64,000 nt of DNA from Labilibaculum filiforme (GTDB lineage: Bacteria; Bacteroidota; Bacteroidia; Bacteroidales; Marinifilaceae), in contig NZ_MVDD01000014.1 in assembly GCF_002843315.1 (NCBI RefSeq), positions 1 to 64,000 on the forward strand. The letters run 5' to 3'. The translations under genes and the position numbers were made by a program. The notes beneath the pieces were generated by a model. The model was given only the letters and a program-made list of their open reading frames with translations. It was not told the origin of the DNA and made no database searches. Below, piece after piece: positions 1 to 9,166 of the stretch (positions are counted from its first letter, which is position 1; each line of letters opens with the position of its first letter).

Positions 1-1
1 A

Positions 2-97
2 GAGCTGGAAGAATACATAGATTATTACAATAATAGTAGAATAAAGACTCGTTTAAACGGAATGAGTCCGGTAAAATACCGAACTCAATCTTATTAA
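2..97 (+). pseudogene. IS3-family transposase (OrfB), C-terminal end only
   Basis: The first 31 readable codons end in TAA at 95-97 and give a peptide with [10 protein letters not shown] and [10 protein letters not shown]. These are the typical last residues of the DDE integrase domain of IS3-family OrfB transposases. The rest of the gene lies left of the window, so I cannot tell whether the copy is intact. It is marked as partial, not proven broken. The element end follows at about 135. Confidence 0.8.
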
Positions 98-111
98 TTT
101 ATTTTATAACC

Positions 112-135
112 GTCCAACTTTTGGGGTGCAGTTCA
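112..135 (+). repeat. Terminal inverted repeat of the IS3-family element (right end)
   Basis: The stretch reads GTCCAACTTTTGGGGTGCAG then TTCA. Its complement begins TGAACTGCACCCC, the usual tip of IS150-group elements of the IS3 family, which end in CA. It lies 15 bases after the transposase stop codon, as expected. The left repeat and the target duplication are outside the window. Confidence 0.75.
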
Positions 136-576
136 CTTTTCGGCTTGATTCCAAGTTCTTCCGATCACTTCAAATATAAAACATCTTCCTTTGGAAGTAA
201 TTAACTATACACAAAATACTTATAAAGATTTTTCTTACGCACTTGCAACAAATAATCCCGCAACAAATTATCAATAATATAATATTTGGTTATCATTTAC
301 CACTATAATTCGGTACTCCTTACCGTCACTTAATTTATATAAAACCATATAGCTTTGATTATGCAATAAATATTTATGTGAAAAACAGACATACTTATTG
401 AATCACAACAACTGACTAGAAATACGCATGTTTACTTCAACAGAATTAATCATATTGTACACCAACTAATTACATTAAGTCGAGTAATGAACGCACAAAA
501 CTAAACAAGAATTTTTATGACTATAAAGCCTTCTTAAGAAAGGCACTATTACTTTTATTAACTTAATAATGTAAAA
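136..576. other. Intergenic region between IS end and GH86 gene
   Basis: A+T-rich stretch with no convincing open reading frame, RNA gene or terminator. It must hold the promoter of the GH86 gene, and possibly a binding site for the hybrid two-component regulator, but no clear TAnnTTTG element at a sensible distance was found. Because an IS ends 440 bases upstream, an outward promoter from the element could also contribute. Confidence 0.5.
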
Positions 577-3500
577 ATGAATCAAAAAAAATTATTTTTT
601 TCTGCATTTCTTATTCTCATCGGAATAGGTTTAATTCATGCACAAGATGTTAAGGTAGATGTAAACCTTGACATTAAACACTCAGTAAATGGAGTGTCTG
701 ATTTTGGTCGAGAGAGACACATCACCCTTCATTCCTCCTTATCCGAGAGCGACTGGATTGGTGAGGATGAAAAAATGAAATACCTATTAGACGATCTGGA
801 TGTTTACCTAGGTCGTGACAATGGTTCTGCTACTTGGAAATTTCAATATTCGGCAGAAGACCCTGATCGTCCTAATCATGCTGACCCAGACAGTCTTAAA
901 ACTTTTGCAAATTGGTATAAAGGAGAATACGAAGAAATCATTACAAAGAATCATACCAAACAATATGAGTCGCGATCAACCGAAATGATTATGGGAACCA
1001 ATCCTCACCCTACTTATCCAACATTTTCCTATTGGCATATGTGTGGTTCTGAATGGGGCCGAGCTAATGGTTACGATTGGATACCTCTAACCGTTGAATC
1101 GTCAGCAGAATGGATGGTTGATTACATGGAAAATTTCTTTGTGAACACATTAGCTGAAAAAGGCGAGTTAGCCCCTAAATATTGGGAAGTAATAAATGAG
1201 CCTGATATGCTCTTAAATACTGGAGCTTTTATGGTATCCAGCTGGGAACTTCTTTGGAAATACCATAACTTGGTAGCAAAGGGTATTAAAGAACGCTTAG
1301 GCGATAAAGCACCACTTATTGGTGGTATGACCTGGGGCTTGCACGATCTGGCATCAGATGATTTAACGAGAGCCCGAGATGTTAATTACGCTAGTGCATA
1401 TTATGGAAATACACCTGCGGATGAACAAATGAAAGCATTAGCCGCCGCTGCTGTAGAATCAAAATACCTAACACAAACTGGTCCATGGACTCAATGGGAT
1501 GTACTCTGGAAAGGTTTTATGGATGAAGCAGGTAAAAATATGGATTTTTATTCAATTCACATTTATGATTGGCCTACTTATGGTGCTGATGGCGGAACTA
1601 TACGCTCTGGCGGACATACCGAAGCAATGCTAGATTTAATTGAATGGTATGATGTAAATCAGAATGGAATTAATAAGCGTAAACCATTGGTTGTATCGGA
1701 ATATGGGGCCGTTCAAGGTGCTTGGACTTACAAACCTCATGAAGAGCGCTACGATTGGGAAAACTTGAAACCATTTAATTCTATGTTAATGCAATTTCTC
1801 GAAAGACCAGATTACATTGTAAAATCGATGCCATTTACACCAGTAAAAGCTACATGGGGCGACACCGATAAAGATGGTAATGGCAAACCAGATTATTTCT
1901 ATCATTCAAAAATGTTACGCGACGACGACCAAGATGGAAACTGGGAATGGAGTGAATTTATTAAGTGGTATGAACTATGGGACGATATTAAAGGTACGCG
2001 GGTTGATACTAAATCTTCTGATCCTGATGTTCAGGTAGATTGTTACATTGATGGTAAAGATGTATACCTAATATTGAATAACCTAGAGGATGAAGCAACC
2101 AATATTAACCTTAACTTTTTTGGCTCAAGCTTAAAACCTAAAAGTGTTCGCATGAAGCACATGTACTTAAAAGGCGCATCGGATGTAACTCTTGATGATA
2201 AGACACAAAATTCGGCACCTGCCTCAGTAGTACTAAATCCAGATGCAACAATGGTGTTGAAATATTCTTACGATGGTAACATTGCCATCAATCAAACTTC
2301 AACAGAATCTAAATTCTATGGAAATTCTGTTGGAAACAATCAACATGTTCCAATTGTATCTGGCGATAATACATTCTATGTAAATGGCTTAGATGTTCCT
2401 TCAAATATAGAACAAACAGAAGCGATGTTGCGAATAACTGGAAATTTTTACGATGCTCCGGATAACGTAGCTGGAGGTTTCCTTACAATTAAAAAGTTAA
2501 GCGTAAATGGTACCGTAGTTAAAACTCCTATTGACTGGAGAGGAACGCAACAACTAAGAAGTCGCTATTTTGGCACTTTAGAAATTCCTATTCCTGCAAA
2601 TCTGTTACAAGCAAATAATACGATTACAGTAGACTTTCAACATGCTGGTGAAATAAGTGTTGTAAACATTGTTACTTGGGAATTTAGTAAAGTTCCTGGA
2701 AGATCAGTTGCTGGTAAAAATTCTGCTCCTCTTGTAAATGCGGGTACTGATCAAAGTTTAGCAGAAGGTACAACTTCGGCTACTTTAAGTGGTTCGGGCA
2801 GTGACGTTGATGGTGATGCCATTACTTATAGCTGGACAAAAGTTAGTGGTGCTGCTGCAACAATAGCAAACAGCTCAAGTGCAAGCACTTCAATTTCCGG
2901 ATTAAGCGCAGGTACTTATGTATTTAGACTTACCGCAAGTGACGGAACTTTAAGTAGTACTGACGATGTTCAAATATCTGTTGCTGCTGATAGTAATACT
3001 GATGTAATTGTTATTGAAGCTGAAGATCTAACTTCGACTAGCGGTACCTATAACGATGGTACTGTTCCTTTAGGAGTAAACGTTATTGCAAACCAAGGAA
3101 TCAACTACGTAAATAATGGTGATTATGCAGTATATAATGTAACTATACCCGAAGATGGTGCTTATGAGATTGTTTACTATATTTCATCTCCAATTGATGG
3201 ATCAACTATCACATTTAGCACCGATAATATTACAACTACAGTTCCTAATAATGGCAAATGGGATGTATATACTGCTCTGAAAGCAAGTAAAACAGTTAAC
3301 TTTACAGCAGGTAATCACGAAGTTACTTTAACTGCTGGAGCAACTGCATGGGCTTGGAATCTTGATAAATTTACACTTCGACGAGTTGGCGCAATTAAAA
3401 GTACTAAAAGTACCTATGTTGATATAGATGCCAATAGTCCTCTTGTGAACGAAAGCACTTCATTATCTTCATTAATTGTTTACCCAAATCCATATTCAGA

Positions 3501-3711
3501 TGGTAGTTTAACGATTAAGTTTCCAAAACACCTTGGTTCAATGCTAGTAAAAATTTATAGCATTACAGGAAAATGCGTTTACTTAAAAGAGTTCCACGAA
3601 GAATCAACAGTTCAAATTAATTCTTCTGAATTAAAATTTAGTAAAGGAATTTATACCATAAAAGCCAGTAGCTCGGATAAAATTTTTACACAAAAACTAA
3701 TTATACAATAG
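577..3711 (+). CDS. Secreted GH86 beta-agarase/beta-porphyranase-like endo-galactanase with CBM6 and T9SS sorting domain
   Basis: Endo-acting glycoside hydrolase of family 86, whose known members cut beta-1,4 bonds in agarose or porphyran. A Sec signal peptide covers residues 1-22. The catalytic barrel covers about 30-560. E208 in INEPD is the likely acid/base and E375 in VVSEYGAVQG the likely nucleophile. A PKD/cadherin-like domain (about 716-805) follows, then a CBM6-like domain starting VIVIEAEDL (about 809-938). The end (about 965-1044) is a type IX secretion sorting domain with LIVYPNPY and a final KLIIQ. The enzyme should therefore cross the outer membrane and be released or anchored at the surface. 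It stands alone on the plus strand with its own terminator and opens the PUL. Family assignment is from overall likeness; agar versus porphyran specificity cannot be read from sequence alone. Confidence 0.88.
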   Translation: MNQKKLFFSAFLILIGIGLIHAQDVKVDVNLDIKHSVNGVSDFGRERHITLHSSLSESDWIGEDEKMKYLLDDLDVYLGRDNGSATWKFQYSAEDPDRPNHADPDSLKTFANWYKGEYEEIITKNHTKQYESRSTEMIMGTNPHPTYPTFSYWHMCGSEWGRANGYDWIPLTVESSAEWMVDYMENFFVNTLAEKGELAPKYWEVINEPDMLLNTGAFMVSSWELLWKYHNLVAKGIKERLGDKAPLIGGMTWGLHDLASDDLTRARDVNYASAYYGNTPADEQMKALAAAAVESKYLTQTGPWTQWDVLWKGFMDEAGKNMDFYSIHIYDWPTYGADGGTIRSGGHTEAMLDLIEWYDVNQNGINKRKPLVVSEYGAVQGAWTYKPHEERYDWENLKPFNSMLMQFLERPDYIVKSMPFTPVKATWGDTDKDGNGKPDYFYHSKMLRDDDQDGNWEWSEFIKWYELWDDIKGTRVDTKSSDPDVQVDCYIDGKDVYLILNNLEDEATNINLNFFGSSLKPKSVRMKHMYLKGASDVTLDDKTQNSAPASVVLNPDATMVLKYSYDGNIAINQTSTESKFYGNSVGNNQHVPIVSGDNTFYVNGLDVPSNIEQTEAMLRITGNFYDAPDNVAGGFLTIKKLSVNGTVVKTPIDWRGTQQLRSRYFGTLEIPIPANLLQANNTITVDFQHAGEISVVNIVTWEFSKVPGRSVAGKNSAPLVNAGTDQSLAEGTTSATLSGSGSDVDGDAITYSWTKVSGAAATIANSSSASTSISGLSAGTYVFRLTASDGTLSSTDDVQISVAADSNTDVIVIEAEDLTSTSGTYNDGTVPLGVNVIANQGINYVNNGDYAVYNVTIPEDGAYEIVYYISSPIDGSTITFSTDNITTTVPNNGKWDVYTALKASKTVNFTAGNHEVTLTAGATAWAWNLDKFTLRRVGAIKSTKSTYVDIDANSPLVNESTSLSSLIVYPNPYSDGSLTIKFPKHLGSMLVKIYSITGKCVYLKEFHEESTVQINSSELKFSKGIYTIKASSSDKIFTQKLIIQ

Positions 3712-3733
3712 TTTTTAAATATTAAACATACTG

Positions 3734-3767
3734 AAATCCACGCTATTACAGCGTGGATTTTTTATTT
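3734..3767 (+). terminator. Rho-independent terminator of the GH86 gene
   Basis: An 11-bp perfect stem (3734-3744 with 3750-3760) has a 5-base loop and runs into TTTTTTATTT. It starts 23 bases after the GH86 stop codon. Confidence 0.85.
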
Positions 3768-4215
3768 AGATCTAATAATAAATATTCTAAAAGAAAAGAT
3801 TCTAGCTTTTTAGAACCATAATTGCACCAAAAATTCTCCCATCCTTCTTTTCCATAATTAAGACCAACCATCCTTTAATACCAATTTAATTTCGAAGCCG
3901 CGAATTATATCGAATTTAAGCGGAAACACTAATTGCTAAAATCATTTAGAACAAAATTGGTACAGAATTACATTTCTGTCTGTACATTTTATCACCCTAA
4001 TTCATCACAAACACAAAATACGAACTCATATTGACATTTGATTTATTCTCAGTGACTAATAATTATTGTTTTTAGGAGATATTAGCAATTCTCCCAAGCA
4101 ACTAAAATAAAGCTTAGTTATCCTTAAAGGGTCTTATTTTTTTGTAAAAAATTAGTAAAATAATTATCTGATATACTTTATCGTGTAAGATAGAAACATC
4201 CAAAATCATAAAAAC
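3768..4215. other. Intergenic region upstream of the GH43-GH27 pair
   Basis: No convincing gene. A 41-codon minus-strand frame (3746-3871) has an unusual number of Trp and Gly codons but overlaps the GH86 terminator and is probably chance or a decayed remnant. The region should contain the promoter for the GH43-GH27 operon. I see no clear Bacteroidota -7 element just before 4216, as is common for regulator-dependent PUL promoters. Confidence 0.5.
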
Positions 4216-5577
4216 ATGAAACGAATTATTTATCCATTTTTAAGTGCAATTTTAATTTTCACACTTGCTTGCACGAACAAAAACAAGCCTGCAAAATCAG
4301 AAACGAATCAGCCAATCATGATTCCCAATGTATTTCCTGAAAAAGGATTGACAGATGCTCACACAATAATTGACAATGGGCGATTGTATGCATTTTGTGG
4401 ACACGATAAAACTTGGGACACCGAAAATGCCTGGATCATGGATCGTTGGGAAATCTGGTCAACAGACAATTTAGTAGACTGGAAAAAGGAAAATGAAATC
4501 CATCCAAAAGACACCTACATAGGCGATATTCCCAACTGTTTTGCTGGTGATATTATTTCGCGAAATGGCAAGTATTATTGGTATTTCTCAAACCGCAATA
4601 TCAGTACTGGAGTAATGGTTTCCGATTCTCCAACCGGGCCATTTAAAGATGCTTTGGGCAAGCCCTTATTACCAGAAGGAATTGTTCCTGTTCATGCTTA
4701 CGATCCTGAAATATTTGAGGAAAACGGAACTTACACCATCATTTTTGGAGCTGGACATTATCATGCCGCTACCCTTTCCGAAGATATGATTTCCCTAGCC
4801 GATGAGCCAAAACCAATTCTTGTTTTGGATAAAGAGGGCAAGGATATGTGGACAGCAGACAAATCCTGTATTTTTAAAAGAGATGGTAAATACTATCTAA
4901 TTTGGGAGGAAAAATATGCCATATCTGATCATCTTCGTGGCCCCTATACTTACATGGGAGAATCGTTAAAAGGTGGACATTGTAATGTTTTCGAATGGGA
5001 AGGACAGCATTATGCCTTACTTGAAAATAAAGATATTTCTTTGTTTTACCGAGGTGTATCTTTAAAACCTCTTCATTTTAATAAGGATGGAAGTATCATT
5101 ATTCCTGAAGACGATGCTGGATTTCCAGCCAATGGACGTGCCTGGAATTTTGAACATTCTGAGATGGGTTGGCGTGCTATTTCGGGAACTGATGTTAATT
5201 GGGATCAATCGGGTAAAATTTATGGAAAGCTTTCAGGCAATGCTGTAATTGAAAGCAGTGTTTGGTTACTAACTAATTTAAAAGAACACCAAACTTTAGT
5301 AATACGAATGAAGAATGAAAGTTCTGCTACTCAAGCAAAAATATCCATCGCATCTACTGAATTAAAAGGTGCTTTTTGGAAAAATCCTGAAATAAACTGG
5401 GATGACCAAGACCATATTCTAGTGGATGTAAAAGCAAATTCAGCGGAAATTCAGGAATTCGAAATTGACCTGTCAACACTACCGAAGCTTAAAAGCATAT
5501 TAAAGCGTTTACGCATTGAACCTGCTGTAGGAGCTTCAGAAGGAAGTTGGGAAATTGAATCCATACAAGTTAACTAA
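4216..5577 (+). CDS. GH43-like glycoside hydrolase lipoprotein
   Basis: Predicted exo- or endo-glycosidase of the five-bladed beta-propeller type. Family GH43 is my best match, but I cannot name its subfamily or substrate. It begins with a lipoprotein signal (LIFTLAC, acylated Cys19), so it is probably attached to the outer membrane or faces the periplasm. Propeller features include D47 in TDAH (candidate catalytic base) and D163 in YDPEIF (candidate pKa-modulating Asp), with repeated 'GKYYWYF'/'GKYYLIW' blade strands. Residues from about 300 to 453 look like a separate beta-sandwich, possibly carbohydrate-binding. The gene is 27 bases upstream of the GH27 gene on the same strand, so the two are probably cotranscribed. 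In this context it may remove a side sugar or a beta-linked galactose. A GH117-type enzyme was considered but the motifs do not fit well. Confidence 0.72.
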   Translation: MKRIIYPFLSAILIFTLACTNKNKPAKSETNQPIMIPNVFPEKGLTDAHTIIDNGRLYAFCGHDKTWDTENAWIMDRWEIWSTDNLVDWKKENEIHPKDTYIGDIPNCFAGDIISRNGKYYWYFSNRNISTGVMVSDSPTGPFKDALGKPLLPEGIVPVHAYDPEIFEENGTYTIIFGAGHYHAATLSEDMISLADEPKPILVLDKEGKDMWTADKSCIFKRDGKYYLIWEEKYAISDHLRGPYTYMGESLKGGHCNVFEWEGQHYALLENKDISLFYRGVSLKPLHFNKDGSIIIPEDDAGFPANGRAWNFEHSEMGWRAISGTDVNWDQSGKIYGKLSGNAVIESSVWLLTNLKEHQTLVIRMKNESSATQAKISIASTELKGAFWKNPEINWDDQDHILVDVKANSAEIQEFEIDLSTLPKLKSILKRLRIEPAVGASEGSWEIESIQVN

Positions 5578-5604
5578 ACAAACCACCAATTAAATCCGAT
5601 TATC

Positions 5605-7200
5605 GTGAAAAACAGATCTATAATTGCCTTACTACTAGCAAGCTTACTACTCACCTCTTGTTTCTCCAATCAGGAGAAAATATACAAGCCGAAATATGCT
5701 GAGGGCAAATATATTTTAACTCCCAAAGAAAGAGAGACTCCACGCATTAATGGAGCCTCGGTATTTGGCGTACGTCCAGGTTCTCCATTTTTATATACCA
5801 TACCGGCATCAGGAAAACGTCCTATAAAATTTAGCGTTAACAATCTGCCAAAAGGACTTCAAATAAACCAAAACACTGGCGTGATATCAGGAACTATAAC
5901 AGATAAAAAAACATGTAATTACAACATTGTATTCAAAGCAAGCAATGAATTAGGAGTTGATGAAAAAGCTTTTGAAATTGTGGTTGGAGATAAAATATGT
6001 CTCACTCCTCCTTTAGGGTGGAATTCTTGGAACTGCTGGCGCACAAAAGTTGATCAGGAAAAAGTTATTGCATCTGCGAAAGCAATGGTAGACAAAGGCT
6101 TAATGAATTACGGATGGACTTACATTAATATTGATGATGCCTGGCAAGAGTTACGCGGAGGCCAATTCAATGCTATTCAGGGCGATCCTATTAAATTTCC
6201 AGACATTAAAGCAATGTGCGATGAAGTGCATGATATGGGCTTAAAAATAGGAATTTATTCCTCTCCATGGGTTACGACCTATGCAGGATTTGTTGGAGGT
6301 TCCAGTGATAATAAAACCGGGATTTGGGATGTTTCAATGAGAACAAAAGAAACACAAAAAGTAAAAAAATATTGGCAACTTGGCACTTATCATTTTGATG
6401 AAAGTGATGCCGCTCAATGGGCAGAATGGGGAATTGATTATTTAAAATACGATTGGAATCCTAACGATCCGGAAAGCACCTCTCGAATGGCACATGCCCT
6501 TAAAAATTGTGGTCGCGATATTATCTATTCCCTTTCGAACACCGCTCCTATCGAGCATGCTAATTTATTTGCCAAGGAAGTAAATTGCTGGCGTACTGCA
6601 GGAGATTTAAATGATTTATGGGATCAGGAAAGTAATCATTTAAACATTCGCCAACAGTGGGAACGCCATCGCAATTGGTTAGAAAAAGGCGTAAGAGGTG
6701 GTCCTGGACATTTTCCAGATGCCGATATGTTGGTAGTTGGAGATGTTGTAACCACTTCGAAAACGGGCAAGCCAATTCCATCGAAACTTACTGCAGATGA
6801 ACAATACACTCACATTTCTTTATGGACACTATGGAATTGTCCATTACTAATTGGCAGTCCGATTGAATCCATCGATGAATTTACCATGAACCTTTTAACC
6901 AACCCCGAAGTTCTTGAAATCCATCAGGATAAAATTGCGATTGCCGGCAAATCGGTTTTCATTGAAGATGGTTTAGAGATCATTGTTAAAGATTTGGCCG
7001 ATGGTGGAAAAGCAATTGGTTTATTCAACATTAACGAAGAAGAAAGAGTAATTAATCTTGATTGGGACTTAGCTGGATTAAAAGGCGAAAAAGTAATTCG
7101 TGATGTTTGGCGTCATCAAGACATTGGAACTTTTTCCAATCAGTTCTCGGCTAGTGTTCGTGCCCATGGAGTCATTTTATTAAGAATTTCAAATTCGTAA
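5605..7200 (+). CDS. GH27 alpha-galactosidase lipoprotein with N-terminal Ig-like domain
   Basis: Retaining alpha-galactosidase of family 27. The catalytic domain starts at LTPPLGWNSWNCW (about residue 132) and includes the hallmark NIDDAWQ. D283 in DYLKYDW is the expected nucleophile and D334 in RTAGDLND the expected acid/base; their spacing matches the family. A small putative Ig domain (He_PIG type, about 45-125) precedes it and a C-terminal beta-sandwich (about 435-531) follows. The lipoprotein signal is LLLTSC with Cys19. The start is GTG, the only start placing the signal peptide at the N terminus. It probably removes alpha-linked D-galactose from PUL oligosaccharides, working beside the GH110 enzyme. 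It is cotranscribed with the GH43 gene and followed by a strong terminator. Confidence 0.9.
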   Translation: MKNRSIIALLLASLLLTSCFSNQEKIYKPKYAEGKYILTPKERETPRINGASVFGVRPGSPFLYTIPASGKRPIKFSVNNLPKGLQINQNTGVISGTITDKKTCNYNIVFKASNELGVDEKAFEIVVGDKICLTPPLGWNSWNCWRTKVDQEKVIASAKAMVDKGLMNYGWTYINIDDAWQELRGGQFNAIQGDPIKFPDIKAMCDEVHDMGLKIGIYSSPWVTTYAGFVGGSSDNKTGIWDVSMRTKETQKVKKYWQLGTYHFDESDAAQWAEWGIDYLKYDWNPNDPESTSRMAHALKNCGRDIIYSLSNTAPIEHANLFAKEVNCWRTAGDLNDLWDQESNHLNIRQQWERHRNWLEKGVRGGPGHFPDADMLVVGDVVTTSKTGKPIPSKLTADEQYTHISLWTLWNCPLLIGSPIESIDEFTMNLLTNPEVLEIHQDKIAIAGKSVFIEDGLEIIVKDLADGGKAIGLFNINEEERVINLDWDLAGLKGEKVIRDVWRHQDIGTFSNQFSASVRAHGVILLRISNS

Positions 7201-7223
7201 TTATTTCAAAATCAACCACATAT

Positions 7224-7259
7224 TAAAAAGCTCACGGCCGAAACTGTGAGCTTTTTTTC
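7224..7259 (+). terminator. Terminator after the GH27 gene
   Basis: Stem AAAAAGCTCAC with GTGAGCTTTTT around a 10-base GGCCGAAACT loop, followed by a T run. It lies 25 bases after the GH27 stop. The A-rich left arm would also let it work on the opposite strand. Confidence 0.82.
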
Positions 7260-7333
7260 TTAACTACATACAAAGCGAACAGCTACCTGTCCGCATTTAC
7301 CTCTATTTATACTCAAACCAATGAAAGTGTGCT

Positions 7334-7471
7334 TCATTCTTTTGAGGCTTGATCCAAACTGTTGGTGTACATTCCTACATAAAGACCATTGTATCTTACA
7401 AAAGTCTCATCGGCTAAATAAAAAAGACCCTGACTTTCTCCAATAAGTTTGAAGTTTTTTTCCGATCCTAT
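7334..7471 (-). pseudogene. C-terminal ghost of a glycoside hydrolase (GH43-like)
   Basis: Between in-frame stops, the minus strand holds 45 sense codons reading like the end of a folded protein: SEKNFKLIGESQGLFYL, then FVRYNGLYVGMYTNS, then a stop at 7334-7336. The pattern 'S-x-(D/E)-x-x-F-x-x-(I/L)-G ... (F/Y)-x-G-x-x-x-G-(I/M/L)-(F/Y)' resembles the last two strands of GH43-type enzymes. No start codon or upstream coding exists; the frame is closed by TGA upstream. It is unlike the GH43 gene at 4216-5577 at the residue level, so it is not a simple duplicate tail. I take it as the remains of a deleted PUL enzyme gene. Family assignment is tentative. Confidence 0.45.
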
Positions 7472-7485
7472 TCATTTTACTCAAC

Positions 7486-7528
7486 TACTAAAAAATTGAG
7501 GGTTTCCCTTCTGCGAAACCCTCAATTT
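7486..7528 (-). terminator. Terminator of the SusC-SusD-SGBP operon
   Basis: A 14-bp stem (7493-7506 with 7515-7528) has an 8-base loop. On the minus strand it runs into a T-rich tail reading TTTTTTAGTAG. It lies 16 bases after the stop of the last operon gene (7544). Confidence 0.82.
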
Positions 7529-7543
7529 ATTAGTCTAATTAAT

Positions 7544-9151
7544 TTATGGTCTGGTTTCCAAAGGAATTGCCTCTATATCGTCAACATAGAAAACACCTGT
7601 TCCACCACCATACTCTGCGGGCCCATTTACATCCATAAAAATCGATTCTTCCGGTTGATCTTCAGGTTGGGTAAACACCAAGGATACTTCTCCCCATTCC
7701 CCTTCAGGAAGGGCTTCGAAGCTTAGTTCCTTACGAACCCATTTCTTAGCGAAAGCCAAATTAAATGATTTCACAGTACATCCTGGTTCTTTAAAGATTT
7801 TAGCTTTTACTAAATAATCTCCTGCATTTATTGCACCTGGAGCTGGTCCATAAGTAATAATTCTACCTGGTGCCGTTGCAACATCATCGTTCGAGAATTT
7901 CATTGAATAAGATCCACTTGCAGCACGTGCTTCTGAAGCACTCCAATATGCTGTATGTTGAATCCACCAACCATTGGCGGCACCTTCAAAACCATATCCA
8001 CTTTTATCCAAAATACTTGCTCCAAAGTGCATTTTTACAGTTTGAACCGTAAAAGCTTCCAACTCTCTTTCGTCAAGCGATTGAATAGTACCTCCTGCAT
8101 AAGCAACAGTTACAACATCCGTATTGTAAATTGGAGCTGCTAAAACTAATTCAATTTTTGTTGCATCCGAACCGTTTACTCGAACCGATTTCACAGCAAT
8201 ATCCTCATCAAAACCATTTGTATTGCTTACATGAGCAGTAAAATCGTTTTCAGTTCCTAAAGTAGAAGCTACCTCACCCGATACATTAAAGGAAATTACT
8301 TCGGATTCTGCTTCCATTAAGTTCCCATCAAAAACAAATGGTTGCGTAGAAGCAATAACATTAACTTTTAAAGGAATGTATTTCTTAGCTGATCCTAATG
8401 GAATTACTCTACTTGCATTAATTAAATTATCCTTAAACTCCCCCATTTTCATGTAAGAAACTAAACATTCAGATGCAGCATTATCTGCTGTTCGGCCTCC
8501 TGCTAACCACCATGTTCTTGTTGCCGGGCGACCAACTGTAGTTAAATCGACAAACTTTAAAGCATCACCTGCTTCAATTTCATACGATTTCCAAGTAGCG
8601 GTATCCGCTAAAGATGTTATTTCATCGGCGGTAACGCTAAGAATCTCCACATTGTTATGAAAAACTTTAAACGCCGGCTTTATTTCACTATACACATCTA
8701 CCACAAATGTGGTATCAATAACCCAAACATCACCTTGTTTAACAGCATGCAACTCATTTTTACTGTTATAAGATACCGAATCGGGAAAGGTATTGTACAA
8801 ACGGACCTTATTTAAACCAGCATTCTTAAAAAGAACATTGATTAATTCCTCTTCTGTTTCTACACCAGCATCGGGAATAATGAAAGCATCTAAAATAGTA
8901 TCGGCTCTAGTAAATTTTGAATTTAAAAAATAATTACCGTCCTCAATCGTCCATTTATGACTAATGACATTTTGGGAAAGATCCATAAACGAAAGATGTT
9001 CCCCTGCATTTACAACTGTAGGTTGACCAGGATATACACCTGTTACCCAGGAAACATCTGTTACCTCGTTAGGAGCCTCATAATCATCATCATCGCAGCC
9101 TACAATAAATAGTAAGGCAAAAAAGCCCATTAATAATATATAATTTTTCAT
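7544..9151 (-). CDS. Surface glycan-binding lipoprotein (SusE/F-position, PKD-like)
   Basis: This outer-membrane lipoprotein is encoded directly after susD (15-base gap), where PULs normally place a surface glycan-binding protein. The lipoprotein signal is LLFIVGC, followed by a run of Asp that fits a surface export signal. The body is all-beta. An N-terminal PKD-like region (about 25-130, 'SFMDLSQNVISHKW') leads to two more repeats with 'GDALKFVDLTTVGRPATRTW', which again has the PKD look. The last about 150 residues resemble a CBM4/9-type jelly roll ending with GVFYVDDIEAI. No catalytic motif is seen. It probably captures galactan chains and hands them to SusD/SusC. Such proteins diverge fast, so the exact sugar bound cannot be inferred. 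Confidence 0.78.
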   Translation of the reverse strand: MKNYILLMGFFALLFIVGCDDDDYEAPNEVTDVSWVTGVYPGQPTVVNAGEHLSFMDLSQNVISHKWTIEDGNYFLNSKFTRADTILDAFIIPDAGVETEEELINVLFKNAGLNKVRLYNTFPDSVSYNSKNELHAVKQGDVWVIDTTFVVDVYSEIKPAFKVFHNNVEILSVTADEITSLADTATWKSYEIEAGDALKFVDLTTVGRPATRTWWLAGGRTADNAASECLVSYMKMGEFKDNLINASRVIPLGSAKKYIPLKVNVIASTQPFVFDGNLMEAESEVISFNVSGEVASTLGTENDFTAHVSNTNGFDEDIAVKSVRVNGSDATKIELVLAAPIYNTDVVTVAYAGGTIQSLDERELEAFTVQTVKMHFGASILDKSGYGFEGAANGWWIQHTAYWSASEARAASGSYSMKFSNDDVATAPGRIITYGPAPGAINAGDYLVKAKIFKEPGCTVKSFNLAFAKKWVRKELSFEALPEGEWGEVSLVFTQPEDQPEESIFMDVNGPAEYGGGTGVFYVDDIEAIPLETRP

Positions 9152-9166
9152 ATCTCTGCTTTTTAA

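Noticed and set aside
3746-3871. Minus-strand 41-codon frame with many Trp, Gly and Asn codons
   Set aside because: It overlaps the GH86 terminator, has no visible family, and is too short to support; possibly a decayed remnant.
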